DNA from: Ciona intestinalis
Taxonomy: Eukaryota; Chordata; Ascidiacea; Phlebobranchia; Cionidae
Direction: 5' to 3'
NCBI RefSeq assembly: GCF_000224145.3
Contig: NC_020166.2
Span: 360,914-424,913 of the forward strand
Length of the DNA stretch: 64,000 nucleotides
A model generated the notes under the pieces. That model was not told the origin of the DNA, made no database searches, and worked only from the letters and a program-made list of their open reading frames with translations. Of the stretch, positions 24,201 to 33,680 are shown one piece after another. The translations under genes were made by a program, and so were the position numbers. How positions within the stretch are numbered: the first letter of the stretch is position 1; each line of letters opens with the position of its first letter.

Positions 24201-25892
24201 GCACCACAGTGAGGATTGCGCATCATACTGGCGATGGGACATTACCCAGCGCACAGCAAGTCAAGTGGTGCTTAATTAAATCAATCTAAAAAGGCCCGGT
24301 GCCAAAAATGTGATATTTCATCAAGTGGATGATGATACACCAGGTGTATAAAGTATCTCTTAAGCTACAAAGTATCTAGGTTTTATAAAGTGCTTTGAAC
24401 AGCTTGAAACAACCAGTTAATTTAAAAGTAAAACAGTTAAATACAATTGACTACATAAACATTATACACAAGATTGTAATCAATCTGAACAAAAACAAAT
24501 AAACAAAAAAATTCCCTACAACTGTAATGAACCAAATACTGGATTGCACAATGGTATAAATAGTATCAAAACTTTAAACAAACTTTAAACATTTCAACGG
24601 CTCATGGTATAAAAAAACAAAGTGTATTTCTGACATTTCAGCTGGCAAGGCTTCATATTACTTACATTATGCCTGGTAGCAGATATAACCGAATATTTAT
24701 AAAACAGAAAGCATATTATACCCGTCATTTTGAAAACTAGGCACCAACGCAAATACATATCCATTGTATGTTACCTAAGAACATAACAATCAACCTTTGC
24801 ACTCACTAGTAATTATGTAACAAAATAACAGTTTAAAACAAATACAACTAAAACAGAAATTAAAACTAGCTATTTAAATATTTAAAAGATAGAAATTAAA
24901 AGTCTAACCACTGTCCATTATCGGTCTATTACTATATATAATTTTTAATTATCTCTTTGAAACCAAAAGCGAAGACCATATTATTTAAAGAACGAAGAAA
25001 ATGGAATTTGCAGCAAAACGATTGCTGTTAAAACACGCTATGGATTAAGGTGTGGGAAAGAGTTTCATTAAAAAAAGCGTGGCTGTTGCATTTAATTTAC
25101 CAATATAAAAATAGTTTACCCTTAAAATATTTTTAGCAAAACCTAAACCTACTCTTACAGTTGACACACTTATTGTCGCAAACCCTGGAATTTTATAAAA
25201 TCATTGCCACTGTTTGTNNNNNNNNNNNNNNNNNNNNNNNNNNNNNNNNNNNNNNNNNNNNNNNNNNCCTCACATGACAGGGCATGGACAGTCGTTATAA
25301 CACAGGTGTTCGGTTTCATACACCTCGTGTCCGTCTACAAGTTATAGTTACCACGTATGTAACTTTGTGGGTGATTGTTCTTCTGTATGGCTGACAATTT
25401 AGACAACCCATTAGTGGCCGCTGGTTTAAGCAATTGCTGCTAAGTGTCTTGCCTAAAAACTTTGTTACGGCGCCGAAAACATATATAAATTATTAGCGTT
25501 TAAAGAAAATACATCTGAAATGGTGGTAGCACATAAGCTGTGATAACTGAAACAAGGAAAGTCTTGAAGCTGTCACAGATTTATCTAACATTACATAATC
25601 GTTGAAATGTTAAGCATGGGTACAGATAATAACTTTTAAGCTAGAGCAAAACACATGTATATATACTATAAATCCATAGAAAAACATTGACATACGTTTT
25701 AATTGCCACCAACTCATTAGTGTCCTTCACTCTACAGAGATTAACTGATCCAAAAGTTCCATCTCCGAGTTGTTTTAACCAATCGAAGCGAGATAAACCT
25801 TTTAAGTTGGATGAAGCAGATTGGTTAGCCTTGCTGTTTGCCGCATCACTGAGATATGAATGGTGATGCATAGCAACGGCAGATACGGACAT
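15208..25892 (-). CDS. MAK: MAK/CILK1 (ICK) family ciliary serine/threonine kinase; one or more exons missing
   Basis: RCK-family kinase controlling cilium length and intraflagellar transport in animals. Exons on the minus strand: 25892-25696, [exon(s) not found], 20951-20739, 20324-20153, 19814-19647, 19198-18252, 17980-17825, 17534-17416, 17181-17098, 16308-16195, 15855-15732, 15226-15208; phases agree throughout. Seen: Gly-rich loop [10 protein letters not shown] and VAIK (Lys65) in exon 1; [11 protein letters not shown] and the TDY activation-loop motif in the 20739-20951 exon; then [16 protein letters not shown] and [14 protein letters not shown]; a 316-residue disordered exon starting [10 protein letters not shown]; extreme C-terminus [13 protein letters not shown], a MAK/CILK1 hallmark. 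The segment with the alphaC helix and hinge (about 58 aa) is absent and probably lies in the N run at 25218-25267; flanking phases require a length divisible by three. About 45 extra residues precede the kinase domain. MAK versus CILK1 cannot be decided here. Confidence 0.88.
16548..16740. mobile_element. 193-bp MITE with about 40-bp terminal inverted repeats (family B)
   Basis: Left end CAGTAATGATCTGGTGCTAC continues GAAAACATAACAAACAAAAA; the right end is its reverse complement with about two mismatches, finishing at 16740. The inside holds GACTGACGATGCCATTTCGG. Partial relatives: about 5415-5480, 11820-11905 and 34618-34748. It sits in a MAK intron. Confidence 0.75.
19306..19375. repeat. 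Dispersed repeat shared with 62887-62960
   Basis: GACATGCAAAATGCACTATA followed by GTGACTGACTAAAAATAGCT and GGCAACATT is nearly identical to 62887-62960. Non-coding; family not recognised. Confidence 0.6.
19920..20030 (-). mobile_element. Inverted SINE tail unit in MAK intron
   Basis: One minus-strand copy of the tail unit (CGTGGTAACTTCTAAGC to GTTATAACGACTGTCG-like). Flanked by CATTCATTTATTCAT simple sequence. Confidence 0.55.
22115..22239. mobile_element. hAT-like MITE, 125 bp, perfect 8-bp target duplication
   Basis: Begins TAGGGATGCACAT and ends ATGTGCATCCCTA, a perfect 13-bp inverted repeat of the hAT type. Flanked on both sides by ATATGGCT (22107-22114 and 22240-22247), an exact 8-bp target site duplication as hAT transposases make. 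No coding capacity. Confidence 0.9.
22379..22635. mobile_element. hAT-like MITE, 257 bp, perfect 8-bp target duplication
   Basis: Begins TAGAGATGCACATTACAG and ends CTGTAATGTGGATTCCTA (inverted, three mismatches in 18). Flanked by GCTGGGGT at 22371-22378 and 22636-22643. It shares interior sequence (ATTCGAATCT ... ATTACGGGATTC) with the smaller neighbour 140 bp away. Confidence 0.88.
25218..25267. other. Assembly gap (50 N)
   Basis: Fifty N, a conventional placeholder length, inside the MAK intron where the alphaC/hinge exon is expected. Confidence 0.99.
25268..25470 (-). mobile_element. Inverted SINE fragment next to gap
   Basis: Tail unit (GTCGTTATAACACAGGTGTT) followed by the reverse SINE body (CCCATTAGTGGCCGCTGG, AAGTGTCTTGCC). 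Confidence 0.6.
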
Positions 25893-27124
25893 ATTTTGTC
25901 ACAAAAGCTTCAGGAATACATGGAGAAGATCCTACTGAATACTCAGTCGTAGCTTTAACAGGCAGATCTGAATAAGTAAACAAAAACTGACTGTTTTTAA
26001 TGAAATATTTGTTTAAAAATAGCACTTGTTTTTTCATAAATAAATTCGGAGCTAGTGAAGAATCCTTTCCCTACGTTATTTGACCGCTAAACGTAACTAC
26101 TAACCCTAACCCATATAACTAAATAAACTAATATCCATAACTACTAACTCCCCGAACACTTCCACCAGCCTAATACATTCTTCACCAAAGTTAGTATAGA
26201 CCTATACTAACTTTGTTGTTGGTCTATACTAACTTTGTTCTTTACTAGTGCCAATAAATATTATGACAATTGTTGTTCGTTACGATAAAAACGAGAGACC
26301 AAAAAAAGAAAAAAGAAAATCATAGTTGGTTTTGAAACTGTTATTTTTTATGATTTTTATGGGGAAATACCGTTACGCACTAGTGGTTTTCTTTTTTTGT
26401 TGGTCTCTCGTTTTTACCGCAGGATAAAATTGCGCATAGGTTCTTACATTTTTCCATAAGACCATAAAAAAATTTTCATTTACCTCTTTGAATTGAAAGA
26501 CATTAAAGACATTTTTTTAATCAGGCTTGTTTAGCGAATATTAAATATATCAATTCCCATCTGTTTCTAAACTTGCAAATAAACTCCAAACCTAATCATG
26601 GTATGCATTTTATTACACGATTGCGTAAGACTATTAGAGCTGCAATTAAAATAGGACGAGTTCAATACGTGTGCAAATTTTGTTCTCAATGTGCAAAAAG
26701 TCCAACATTGTATGTAATTCCTTTCGAGGCGTGTGCAAGTGCTAACAACATATTAACATGACTAACATATTACAGTTCTGACAATACCATTGATTTATTC
26801 ACAGTAATAATTACTGTAAATGAGAATTCATGCTTCGGAGGTGGAAACGAAAAGTAAAATACGTTGGTAAATACGATGCATAGAATTAATGATGAATTAT
26901 GCTATTAGAAAAGTTGTTGCCGCTTCTGTAAGAACGTCATTGCAAATATGAGATGTAAACTAATCGTCAATTCAAGTCTGAAAGAAAAAGTTCGATTCAA
27001 TTGACATGCAATGTGACCTGCTAAGGAAGGGTGCACACGCTACTACGAAAGGTTAAACTACGTAATTATAAACATATATGATTTGCTACGAATATATCTA
27101 GGGGATACAGTGATAATAGTTTGT
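25893..27124. other. MAK upstream region / 3' flank of secreted repeat gene A
   Basis: No convincing gene. Includes an inverted repeat at 26281-26419 and a small direct repeat (GTCTATACTAACTTTGTT twice at about 26202-26240). MAK promoter elements are presumably here but none is recognisable. Confidence 0.4.
26281..26419. repeat. Inverted repeat with GGTCTCTCGTTTTT arms
   Basis: The left arm ACGATAAAAACGAGAGACC and the right arm GGTCTCTCGTTTTTACCG are complementary over about 18 bases, with poly-A/poly-T extensions, spacing about 65 bases. Probably a small TIR element. Confidence 0.55.
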
Positions 27125-27851
27125 TTAATGATGAGACTTTTTGCCGGACTTGCCGGATTTCTTTCCAGACTTTTTACCAGATTTGCCAGACTTGCCGGAT
27201 TTTTTACCGGACTTCGACTNNNNNNNNNNNNNNNNNNNNNNNNNNNNNNNNNNNNNNNNNNNNNNNNNNNNNNNNNNNNNNNNNNNNNNNNNNNNNNNNN
27301 NNNNNNNNNNNNNNNNNNNNNNNNNNNNNNNNNNNNNNNNNNNNTAATTGGCTTGGTTATATACCGCTATATATTGGTAAACAGCAGGCATGTAGCGGAT
27401 TGACATTATGTTAAATCTATTCTGGTGGTTTGTAAAGTATTCTTACCTCCATTTTCGTTCACCAACTTTTTCTCTGCAAAACAGAAAGAAATAAGATTAA
27501 AATTAGACAAATTAGGAGCATAGTAATATAATAATATATTTGAGGACAAAAGGAAATACTGCGACGTTAACTTATATTTTAAAGGTTATTGCAAACAAAA
27601 CAAGCTGTTCATATTACATTTATAAAGTGTTTATATTTGAAAAGCCCTTTTGATTGTTTTTGCGTATGACGTACAACAAACGCTTTATTTCTTTAAAATA
27701 GACCTTGTTATGTAATAACTTCTACCTCTTGATGTCATATACCAAGTACGGTATAGGCTATATATTCTATAAATAAATCAAACGAACCTGCAACCGGTGC
27801 AGCAGAAACAACTGCAACCAAACAGACTAAAAGGAGAATCGACAGTTTCAT
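27125..27851 (-). CDS. Secreted Ser-Gly-Lys repeat protein (gene A), partly in a gap
   Basis: Family not recognised. Exons on minus: 27851-27788 (64 nt), 27473-27447 (27 nt), then a last exon running through the N gap to the stop at 27125. Exon 1 encodes a clear signal peptide, MKLSILLLVCLVAVVSAAP, with likely cleavage near SAA-PVA. Exon 2 encodes EKKLVNENG. The visible end of exon 3 is a repeat of SGK and SGKK steps closing with GKKSHH, extremely basic and without aromatic residues. Phases are 1-1 at both visible junctions. A start 37 codons upstream in frame is not needed and lacks support. Gene B at 30121-33432 has the same exon plan, so the two are paralogues. Polycationic Ser/Lys repeats suggest an extracellular matrix, tunic or mineral/polyanion-binding role (inference only). 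Confidence 0.7.
27220..27344. other. Assembly gap (125 N) inside repeat of gene A
   Basis: The gap starts inside the SGKK-coding repeat, consistent with a tandem repeat that failed to assemble. Confidence 0.99.
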
Positions 27852-30120
27852 TTCGAAGTTTTCAGACTGGCTAATTTCAGTCAAAACCACCTGGCAGTTT
27901 AAATATAAGAAATAAGTTACATAGCGGTTAACTTCAATCAATTTTAGTTCAACCGTAAACAAATTCTACACACTTTTACAATTAACTGTTAAAATTGATT
28001 TAAAAAAACAGAACGAGTTCCAAACGTGGTAGTATAATAAGTCGATTTCTTATACAAAATGTTCGAATTTTGTGTCCAAGTATATTTTTGCCCGTCGTAT
28101 TCAGTGCCGCTAGCTAAACTGACACAAATTCGTTGAAAACCGTTTCTTATTCCATTCCAAATGGTCCTTTGTTTTACCAGGGCGTCACATTTAATAAATC
28201 TTATCACTGAGCATCTTTACATAGTGACATGGAACGCCCAACGAATACATTTAAAGTTAAGACGAGTCTGGTAAACAACTTCATGTGGCTTTCAAATGCG
28301 AAATCTTTAATTAGTAATCCATGCCTAAACTTTTGGGGCGGGATTAATTTCACTTTCGCATGTTTTAAATAAAAAACTTGTGGACTTGTGGCTTAATTTT
28401 ATATTTATTTACATTTTGTATGCGTGCATGGAGGGGGGCAATCTTTAAGTATGGGAAAAACTTAAGTATGGCAAAAATAGTTATGTCAAGGTTTCGATAA
28501 AAAAACAGAACGAAATAACACAAAACTTTAGAGTGTGCCTAATGTTAAAACGAATGCTAAATATTACCTGTTACTATGTATCCGCCAAAAGGAGCCAGAG
28601 AACCAAAAGCGCCACATTTGTATAAATACAACAACATACTCGTACGTGGGGGTTAATCAGCTGCTGGTGGATCGGCCATTTTTGTTAATTCTTCCAAATT
28701 TTGCTCCCATACTGAATACAATGCACATCGTTTTACAGACTTCTGGTGTACGAAAGAGACCAATGCTATACATACAGTAGGGTGGGGGAAGATGGGACAC
28801 CTTTGACACTTAATAACTAAAAATCCTGATCGTGTTTTAAACAATTAACAACGGTCTATGGGAGCCGTGAGGATAAAGTTTTATAAAAAATCGTTAAATG
28901 TTTGTTTACTACCAAACTGGAAAAGAAAATTGATTGAAAAGGTGTCCCATCTTCTCCCACCCTACTATAATACATATATACCATCGCCTAAATGTATGCT
29001 CCTTTATCCTCATATTTCTAAATTATTACGAGGAAATCTTTTCCATTAAAACCAGAGTCTATGAATAAAACAACTAGCCAACCAAAATGTATAACTGCTA
29101 CACTTGGCTCTATTAACTCGAATGGTCTGTATGAAAGCGCAGCCACAACAGCGCCAGTATAATTATATCCAACGTTTAACGCCTAACCAACCGTGCTGTA
29201 AGTGGGTGAAAATATGGTTGCATAATTAGACATTTGTTTAACGTTCAAAGTTTGATGCTATATTATTACAAAAATCATTTGTGTTTACATTTGACTACTA
29301 TATAGCCATAAGGCAAATATAAAATGGTCAAGTTACTCAAACTGCCAGTATATGTTTATATACGAACTTTGGTTATAATCTAAATCAGCATCGGTACGAT
29401 ACATTAACGCCCAGTACTTGCATTTGATTTCAAAAAAGTATTTCACCGATTTCTCGAAGTTTGCACCTTATCTCAGTCAGTACAAATCATTTTGTCGTAT
29501 TTGCTATGTTTATATTTCATCAACACGAAAAATTACTTTTAAAATAAAGCATTAATAATTCGTTAAACCCCGCGAAAATATTTAAAAACTGTTTAAATTA
29601 CGTAAGCAGTACATCAGTGTTAACGAACAATAGCAAAATACGAGAATTTGATGCAATAATAAAAATATAAAAGAGATTGTGACGTCATCATCGTATCAGG
29701 CCAGTGTTGAAATCCTGTAATCAAGAAAATTATTTCAATTTGTTTTGTCTATTGTATTTAGTTGACAGTAGTTAGCTTCAATAGACGCGGAAAGTCTAAT
29801 ATTTTACTTAAATTTAAACAATATTGATTAATCTGTGAAATAAAGTGCAACATTGAGTTAAAGTTAGTTTTTTAGCCAGGTTGCGCCATATAATGTGTGA
29901 GTGTGTGTTTTATGTAAGTGGTTTTGTTTTACATTTGGTTTATCCCACCAAACAGAATAGCAAAAAATAAATTAATTAAAAGAAACTAATAGTAGGGGTA
30001 CTAGTGAAGAATTCTCGGTAACAAATTAGACCAGTTGACTTATTGGTTTGCGGTGGCGTATAGGGGTAGGATTCTTCACTAGCCCTAAGAAGTTAATTAA
30101 CAACAACGCACCTTTGAGAT
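27852..30120. other. Spacer between secreted genes A and B
   Basis: A TATA-like TATATTTA (minus) at about 27900-27907 sits 50 bases upstream of the gene A start. One MITE family A copy lies at 28776-28967. A TGACGTCA palindrome occurs at 29680. The rest is AT-rich without coding signal. Confidence 0.4.
28776..28967 (-). mobile_element. MITE family A copy, well preserved
   Basis: AGTAGGGTGGGGGAAGATGG at the left and its complement (CCATCTTCTCCCACCCTACT) at the right, about 190 bp, inner core in reverse orientation (GTCTATGGGAGCCGTGAGG). Confidence 0.85.
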
Positions 30121-33100
30121 TTATTTTCCGTATTGTTTCTGGTGTTGGGCTCCAAAATGCAGACCCCCCTTGCCTAACCCAAACTGAACTTGTGATTGAG
30201 ATTGTTTTCCACTCCCGTGTTGCTCCTGGTGTTGTGCTTGAACATGAGCCCCACCTTTACCGATTTGGAATTGGGCCTGGGACTGTCTGCTCTTACCGAA
30301 TAGCCCTCTGTTCTTCTGTCGCTGGGCTTGGAATTGTAAAGCTCGCTTTTCGACCTCCGATTCATCGCCACTGCGTTTGTACCAAGATCCTTGGTGTTGT
30401 GCTTGAAACTGAAAGCCGCCACTGTGTCCCTGTCCTTGCATTTGGTGTTGAGACTGGGCCCCACGGTACCCACCGTTCTGCTTTTGGCTTTGTGCTTGAA
30501 ATTGGCGACCACCCCGGCCAGATTGTCCTTGCATTTGGGCCTGGGACTGCTTACCGTACCCGCCGTTTTGCTTTTGGCTTTGTGCCTGAAATTGGCGACC
30601 ACCCCGGCCAGACTGTCCTTGCATTTGGTGTTGAGACTGCTTACTGTACCCACCGTTCTGCTTTTGGCTTTGTGCTTGAAATTGGCGACCACCCCGGCCA
30701 GATTGTCCTTGCATTTGGGCCTGGGACTGCTTACCGTACCCGCCGTTTTGCTTTTGGCTTTGTGCCTGAAATTGGCGACCACCCCGGCCAGACTGTCCTT
30801 GCATTTGGTGTTGAGACTGCTTACTGTACCCACCGTTCTGCTTTTGGCTCTGTGCCTGAAATTGGCCTCCACCCCGGCCAGATTGTCCTTGCATTTGGGC
30901 CTGGGACTGCTTACCATATCTCCCCCTCTGTCGTTGAGCTTGAAATTGTAAACCTCGCTTCTCGACCTCCGATTCATCGCCACTGCGTTTGTACCAAGAT
31001 CCTTGGTGTTGTGCTTGAAACTGGAAGCCGCCACTGTGTCCCTGTCCTTGCATTTGGTGTTGAGACTGGGCCCCACCGTAACCAGATTGCCCCTGGCTTT
31101 GGTGTTGAGACTGGAAACCTCCATAACCTCCGTGTTGAACTTGCACCTGGGATTGGTGTTGGAATCCTCCGCCGCCGCCATGTCCGGCTTGTACTTGGGT
31201 TTGGGCTTGCATTCCACCGCCGCCACCGTGTTGCATTTGTGCCTGGTGTTGGAAACCAAAGAAACGCTTGTTTACCTGGGATTGAACCTGAGACTGTTTC
31301 TGGCCACCGAATGCCCCTAGCTTCGGATTTGGGAAATATGGATAAACTGATACATGGTTACCCAAGATGCGTTGAACTTGTCCCTGGTGTTGTGTTTGTC
31401 CACCGTTACCTTGTGCTTGTCCCTGGTGTTGTGCCTGTCCACCGTTACCATGTGCTTGTCCCTGGTGTTGTGCTTGTCCACCGTTACCTTGTGCTTGTCC
31501 CTGGTGTTGTGCTTGTCCCTGGTGTTGTGCTTGTCCCTGGTGCTGTGCTTGTCCACCGTTACCTTGTGCTTGTACCTGGTGTTGTCCTTGTCCCTGGTGT
31601 TGTGCTTGCCCACCATGACCTTGTGCTTGTCCACCGTTACCTTGTGCTTGTCCCTGGTGTTGTGCTTGTCCACCGTTACCTTGTGCTTGTCCCTGGTGTT
31701 GTGCTTGTCCACCATGACCTTGTGCTTGTCCCTGGTGTTGTGCTTGTCCCTGGTGTTGTGCTTGTCCACCGTTACCTTGTGCTTGTCCCTGGTGTTGTGC
31801 TTGTCCACCGTTACCTTGTGCTTGTCCCTGGTGTTGTGCTTGTCCACCGTGGCCTTGTGTTTGACCCTGGTGTTGTGCTTGTCCACCGTTACCTTGTGCT
31901 TGTCCACCGTTACCTTGTGCTTGTCCACCGTTGTTGTGCTTGTCCCTGGTGTTGTGCTTGTCCACCGGTACTTGTGCTTGTCCACCGGTGTTGTGCTTGT
32001 CCACCGTTACCTTGTGCTTGTACCTGGTGTTGTGCTTGTCCCCGGTGTTGTGCTTGTTCACCGTTACCTTGTGCTTGTCCCCGGTGTTGTGCTTGTCCCT
32101 GGTGTTGTGCTTGTCCACCGGTAGTTGTGCTTGTCCACCGGTGTTGTGCTTGTCCCTGGCCTTGTGCTTGTCCACCACCATAGTAAAATGGGTGTTTCAG
32201 TAATGGATGGTCGAACGGAGAAGCGATTGGCAAGCCAGGAAACAAATCCTTATTTGACCATTTCTTTTGAACTCCTATAAAACAAAGCCAAAGTTAAACC
32301 CTAAAAAACACAATCGTTATACAACAATTTACCATCTTGAACTCCGTCGCTTTTTTTCTCTGCAATGCACAAGCATAGGTTTAGTGCTTAACACACGACG
32401 ATAAGTTAAAAATAAATAATATGGTAGGGCTGGGGAAGATAGGACATCTTTTAATTTTATTTTTAGTCCCATTTGGTAGACCCTCCGACTGCAATAGAAC
32501 GGGTGTAATNNNNNNNNNNNNNNNNNNNNNNNNNNNNNNNNNNNNNNNNNNNNNNNNNNCTTGTCTCTGGTGTTGTGCTTGTCCCTGATGTTGTGCTTGC
32601 CTCTGGTGTTGTGCTTGTCCACCGTTGCCTTGTGCTTGCCCCTGGTGTTGTGCTTGTCCACCGTGACCTTGTGCTTGTGCCCTGGTGTTGTGCTTGTCCC
32701 TGGTGCTGTGCTTGTCCTGGTGTTGTGCTTGTCCCTGGTGTTGTGCTTGTCCCTGGTGTTGTGCTTGTCCCTGGTGTTGTGCTTGTCCCTGGTGTTGTGC
32801 TTGTCCCTGGTGTTGTGCTTGTCCCTGGTGTTGTGCTTGTCCACCGTTACCTTGTGCTTGTCCACCGTTACCTTGTGCTTGTCCCTGGCCTTGTGCTTGC
32901 CCACCACCGTAGTAAAATGGGTGTTTCAGTAATGGATGGTCGAACGGAGAAGCGATTGGCAAGCCAGGAAACAAATCCTTATTTGACCATTTCTTTTGAA
33001 CTTCTATAAAACAAAGCCAAAGTTAAACCCTAAAAAACACAATCGTTATACAACAATTTACCATCTTGAACTCCGTCGCTTTTTTTCTCTGCAATGCACA

Positions 33101-33432
33101 AGCATAGGTTTAGTGCTTAACACACGACGATAAGTTAAAAATAAATAATATGGTAGGGCTGGGGAAGATAGGACATCTTTTAATTTTATTTTTAGTCCCA
33201 TTTGGTAGACCCTCCGACTGCAATAGACCGTTGTTAATTGCTTAAAACTTGATTTGGAAACTATGCGCTAAAGGTGTCCCATCTTTTCCCACAGCACTAT
33301 ACATATATTAAACGGTATTTTACTATTAGTATTGTAGTAATCGCATTAAGTTTTAGAGTTGCTTTTACCTGCCAGTGGGGCTGATGCGGCCAACCCAACT
33401 AAGAGTAGCAGCGCTAATATCACACGATGCAT
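30121..33432 (-). CDS. Secreted Gln/Gly/His-rich repeat protein (gene B) with dibasic sites; assembly damaged
   Basis: Family not recognised. Exons on minus: 33432-33369 (64 nt, signal peptide MHRVILALLLLVGLAASAP), 33088-33062 (27 nt, EKKSDGVQD), then a long exon starting at 33003 with VQKKWSNKDLFPGLPIASPF. That exon enters an array of 18-nt (GQAQHQ) and 21-nt (GQAQGNG) units. After the array comes PYFPNPKLGAFGGQ and a C-terminal part built from 30-aa units (KQSQAQMQGQSGRGGRQFQ is the start) and from YKRSGDESEVEKR blocks that look like dibasic cleavage sites around an acidic peptide. It ends QHQKQYGK at 30121, with AATAAA overlapping the stop. A second copy of exon 2 and the exon 3 start lies at 32359-32333 and 32274, before the N run at 32510-32559, so the contig join is suspect. 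The 5' and C-terminal frames differ in this assembly. Expected to be an extracellular structural or adhesive protein (inference). Confidence 0.65.
30380..31020 (-). repeat. 180-bp (2 x 90) higher-order coding repeat and 615-bp block duplication
   Basis: CTTGCATTTGGGCCTGGGAC recurs at about 30531, 30711 and 30891 (180-base step); each 180 is two 90-base units encoding 30 residues that alternate Ala/His and Ser/Gly at fixed positions. The block containing YKRSGDESEVEKR occurs twice (near 30350 and 30965). All are in frame in gene B. Confidence 0.85.
31370..32170 (-). repeat. Array of 18/21-bp units coding GQAQHQ and GQAQGNG
   Basis: About 40 units of GGACAAGCACAACACCAG (18) or GGACAAGCACAAGGTAACGGT-type (21) on the minus strand. 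Near 31910-32170 there are 19- and 20-bp variants, which shift the reading frame. A shorter array of the same kind lies at 32560-32900. The array is open in several frames on both strands, producing large spurious ORFs. Confidence 0.85.
32172..33229. repeat. Direct duplication at 729-bp offset (gene B exon 2 and exon 3 start)
   Basis: 32172-32497 and 32901-33226 match with only a handful of differences (for example 32274 C versus 33003 T) and no length change, both including part of a MITE family A copy. The left copy runs into the N gap at 32510. This looks like two alleles or overlapping contigs placed side by side. Confidence 0.8.
32510..32559. other. Assembly gap (50 N) inside gene B
   Basis: Placeholder gap between the two copies of the gene B 5' region. 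Confidence 0.99.
33151..33299 (-). mobile_element. MITE family A copy in gene B intron 1
   Basis: TGGTAGGGCTGGGGAAGATA ... AAGGTGTCCCATCTTTTCCC, about 150 bp, shortened. The duplicate at 32421-32509 is cut by the gap. Confidence 0.7.
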
Positions 33433-33680
33433 GTCCTGCATAAATATAAAAGTTACTAACGTTTCCCTAGGATATAATTAAAACACACTAGCAGCAGCGC
33501 ACATTGTTGAGCAAAACTGTCTTAACAGAATACTTTTTTTTTCATTTTAAAATATCCAAAAACTATATTTTGATAAAAGTATCTTATTCTCACCTCGTTA
33601 TTTTTCTCAAAAACTGAAGAAATTTTCTTGGAGGAAAATGTTGAAGTGATTTTTGATGTGGGTTCCTTATATACCGAGTG
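33433..33680 (-). promoter_or_regulatory. Gene B promoter with TATA box and 5' UTR intron
   Basis: On the minus strand TATATAA at about 33667-33673, then about 30-70 bases further a donor AACGAG|GTGAGA at 33597, and an acceptor TTTATGCAG|GACATG just before the start ATG. This gives a TATA promoter, a short non-coding exon 1 (about 33640-33598) and a 160-base intron. The layout is inferred from splice and TATA consensus only. Confidence 0.55.

Larger units (their letters stand above)
20952..25695. other. Large MAK intron(s), AT-rich, exon(s) missing
   Basis: About 4.7 kb between the first and next recognised MAK exons. It contains two hAT-like MITEs (22115-22239, 22379-22635), SINE fragments (23320-23410, 25268-25470), a TIR-repeat fragment at 24597-24690 (GGCTCATGGTATAAAAAAAC ... 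TTATGCCTGGTAGCAG, relatives at 16930-17010 and 37185-37280), and one N run. No kinase exon was found in it. Confidence 0.6.

Noticed and set aside
26573-26761. 62-aa plus-strand ORF upstream of MAK
   Set aside because: No similarity, no context, typical chance length for this base composition.
30048-32183. 711-codon open frame on the plus strand and several other long frames over the repeat array
   Set aside because: They are antisense or off-frame shadows of the gene B tandem repeat, which lacks stops in several frames. Splice sites, signal peptide and polyadenylation signal all support the minus strand.
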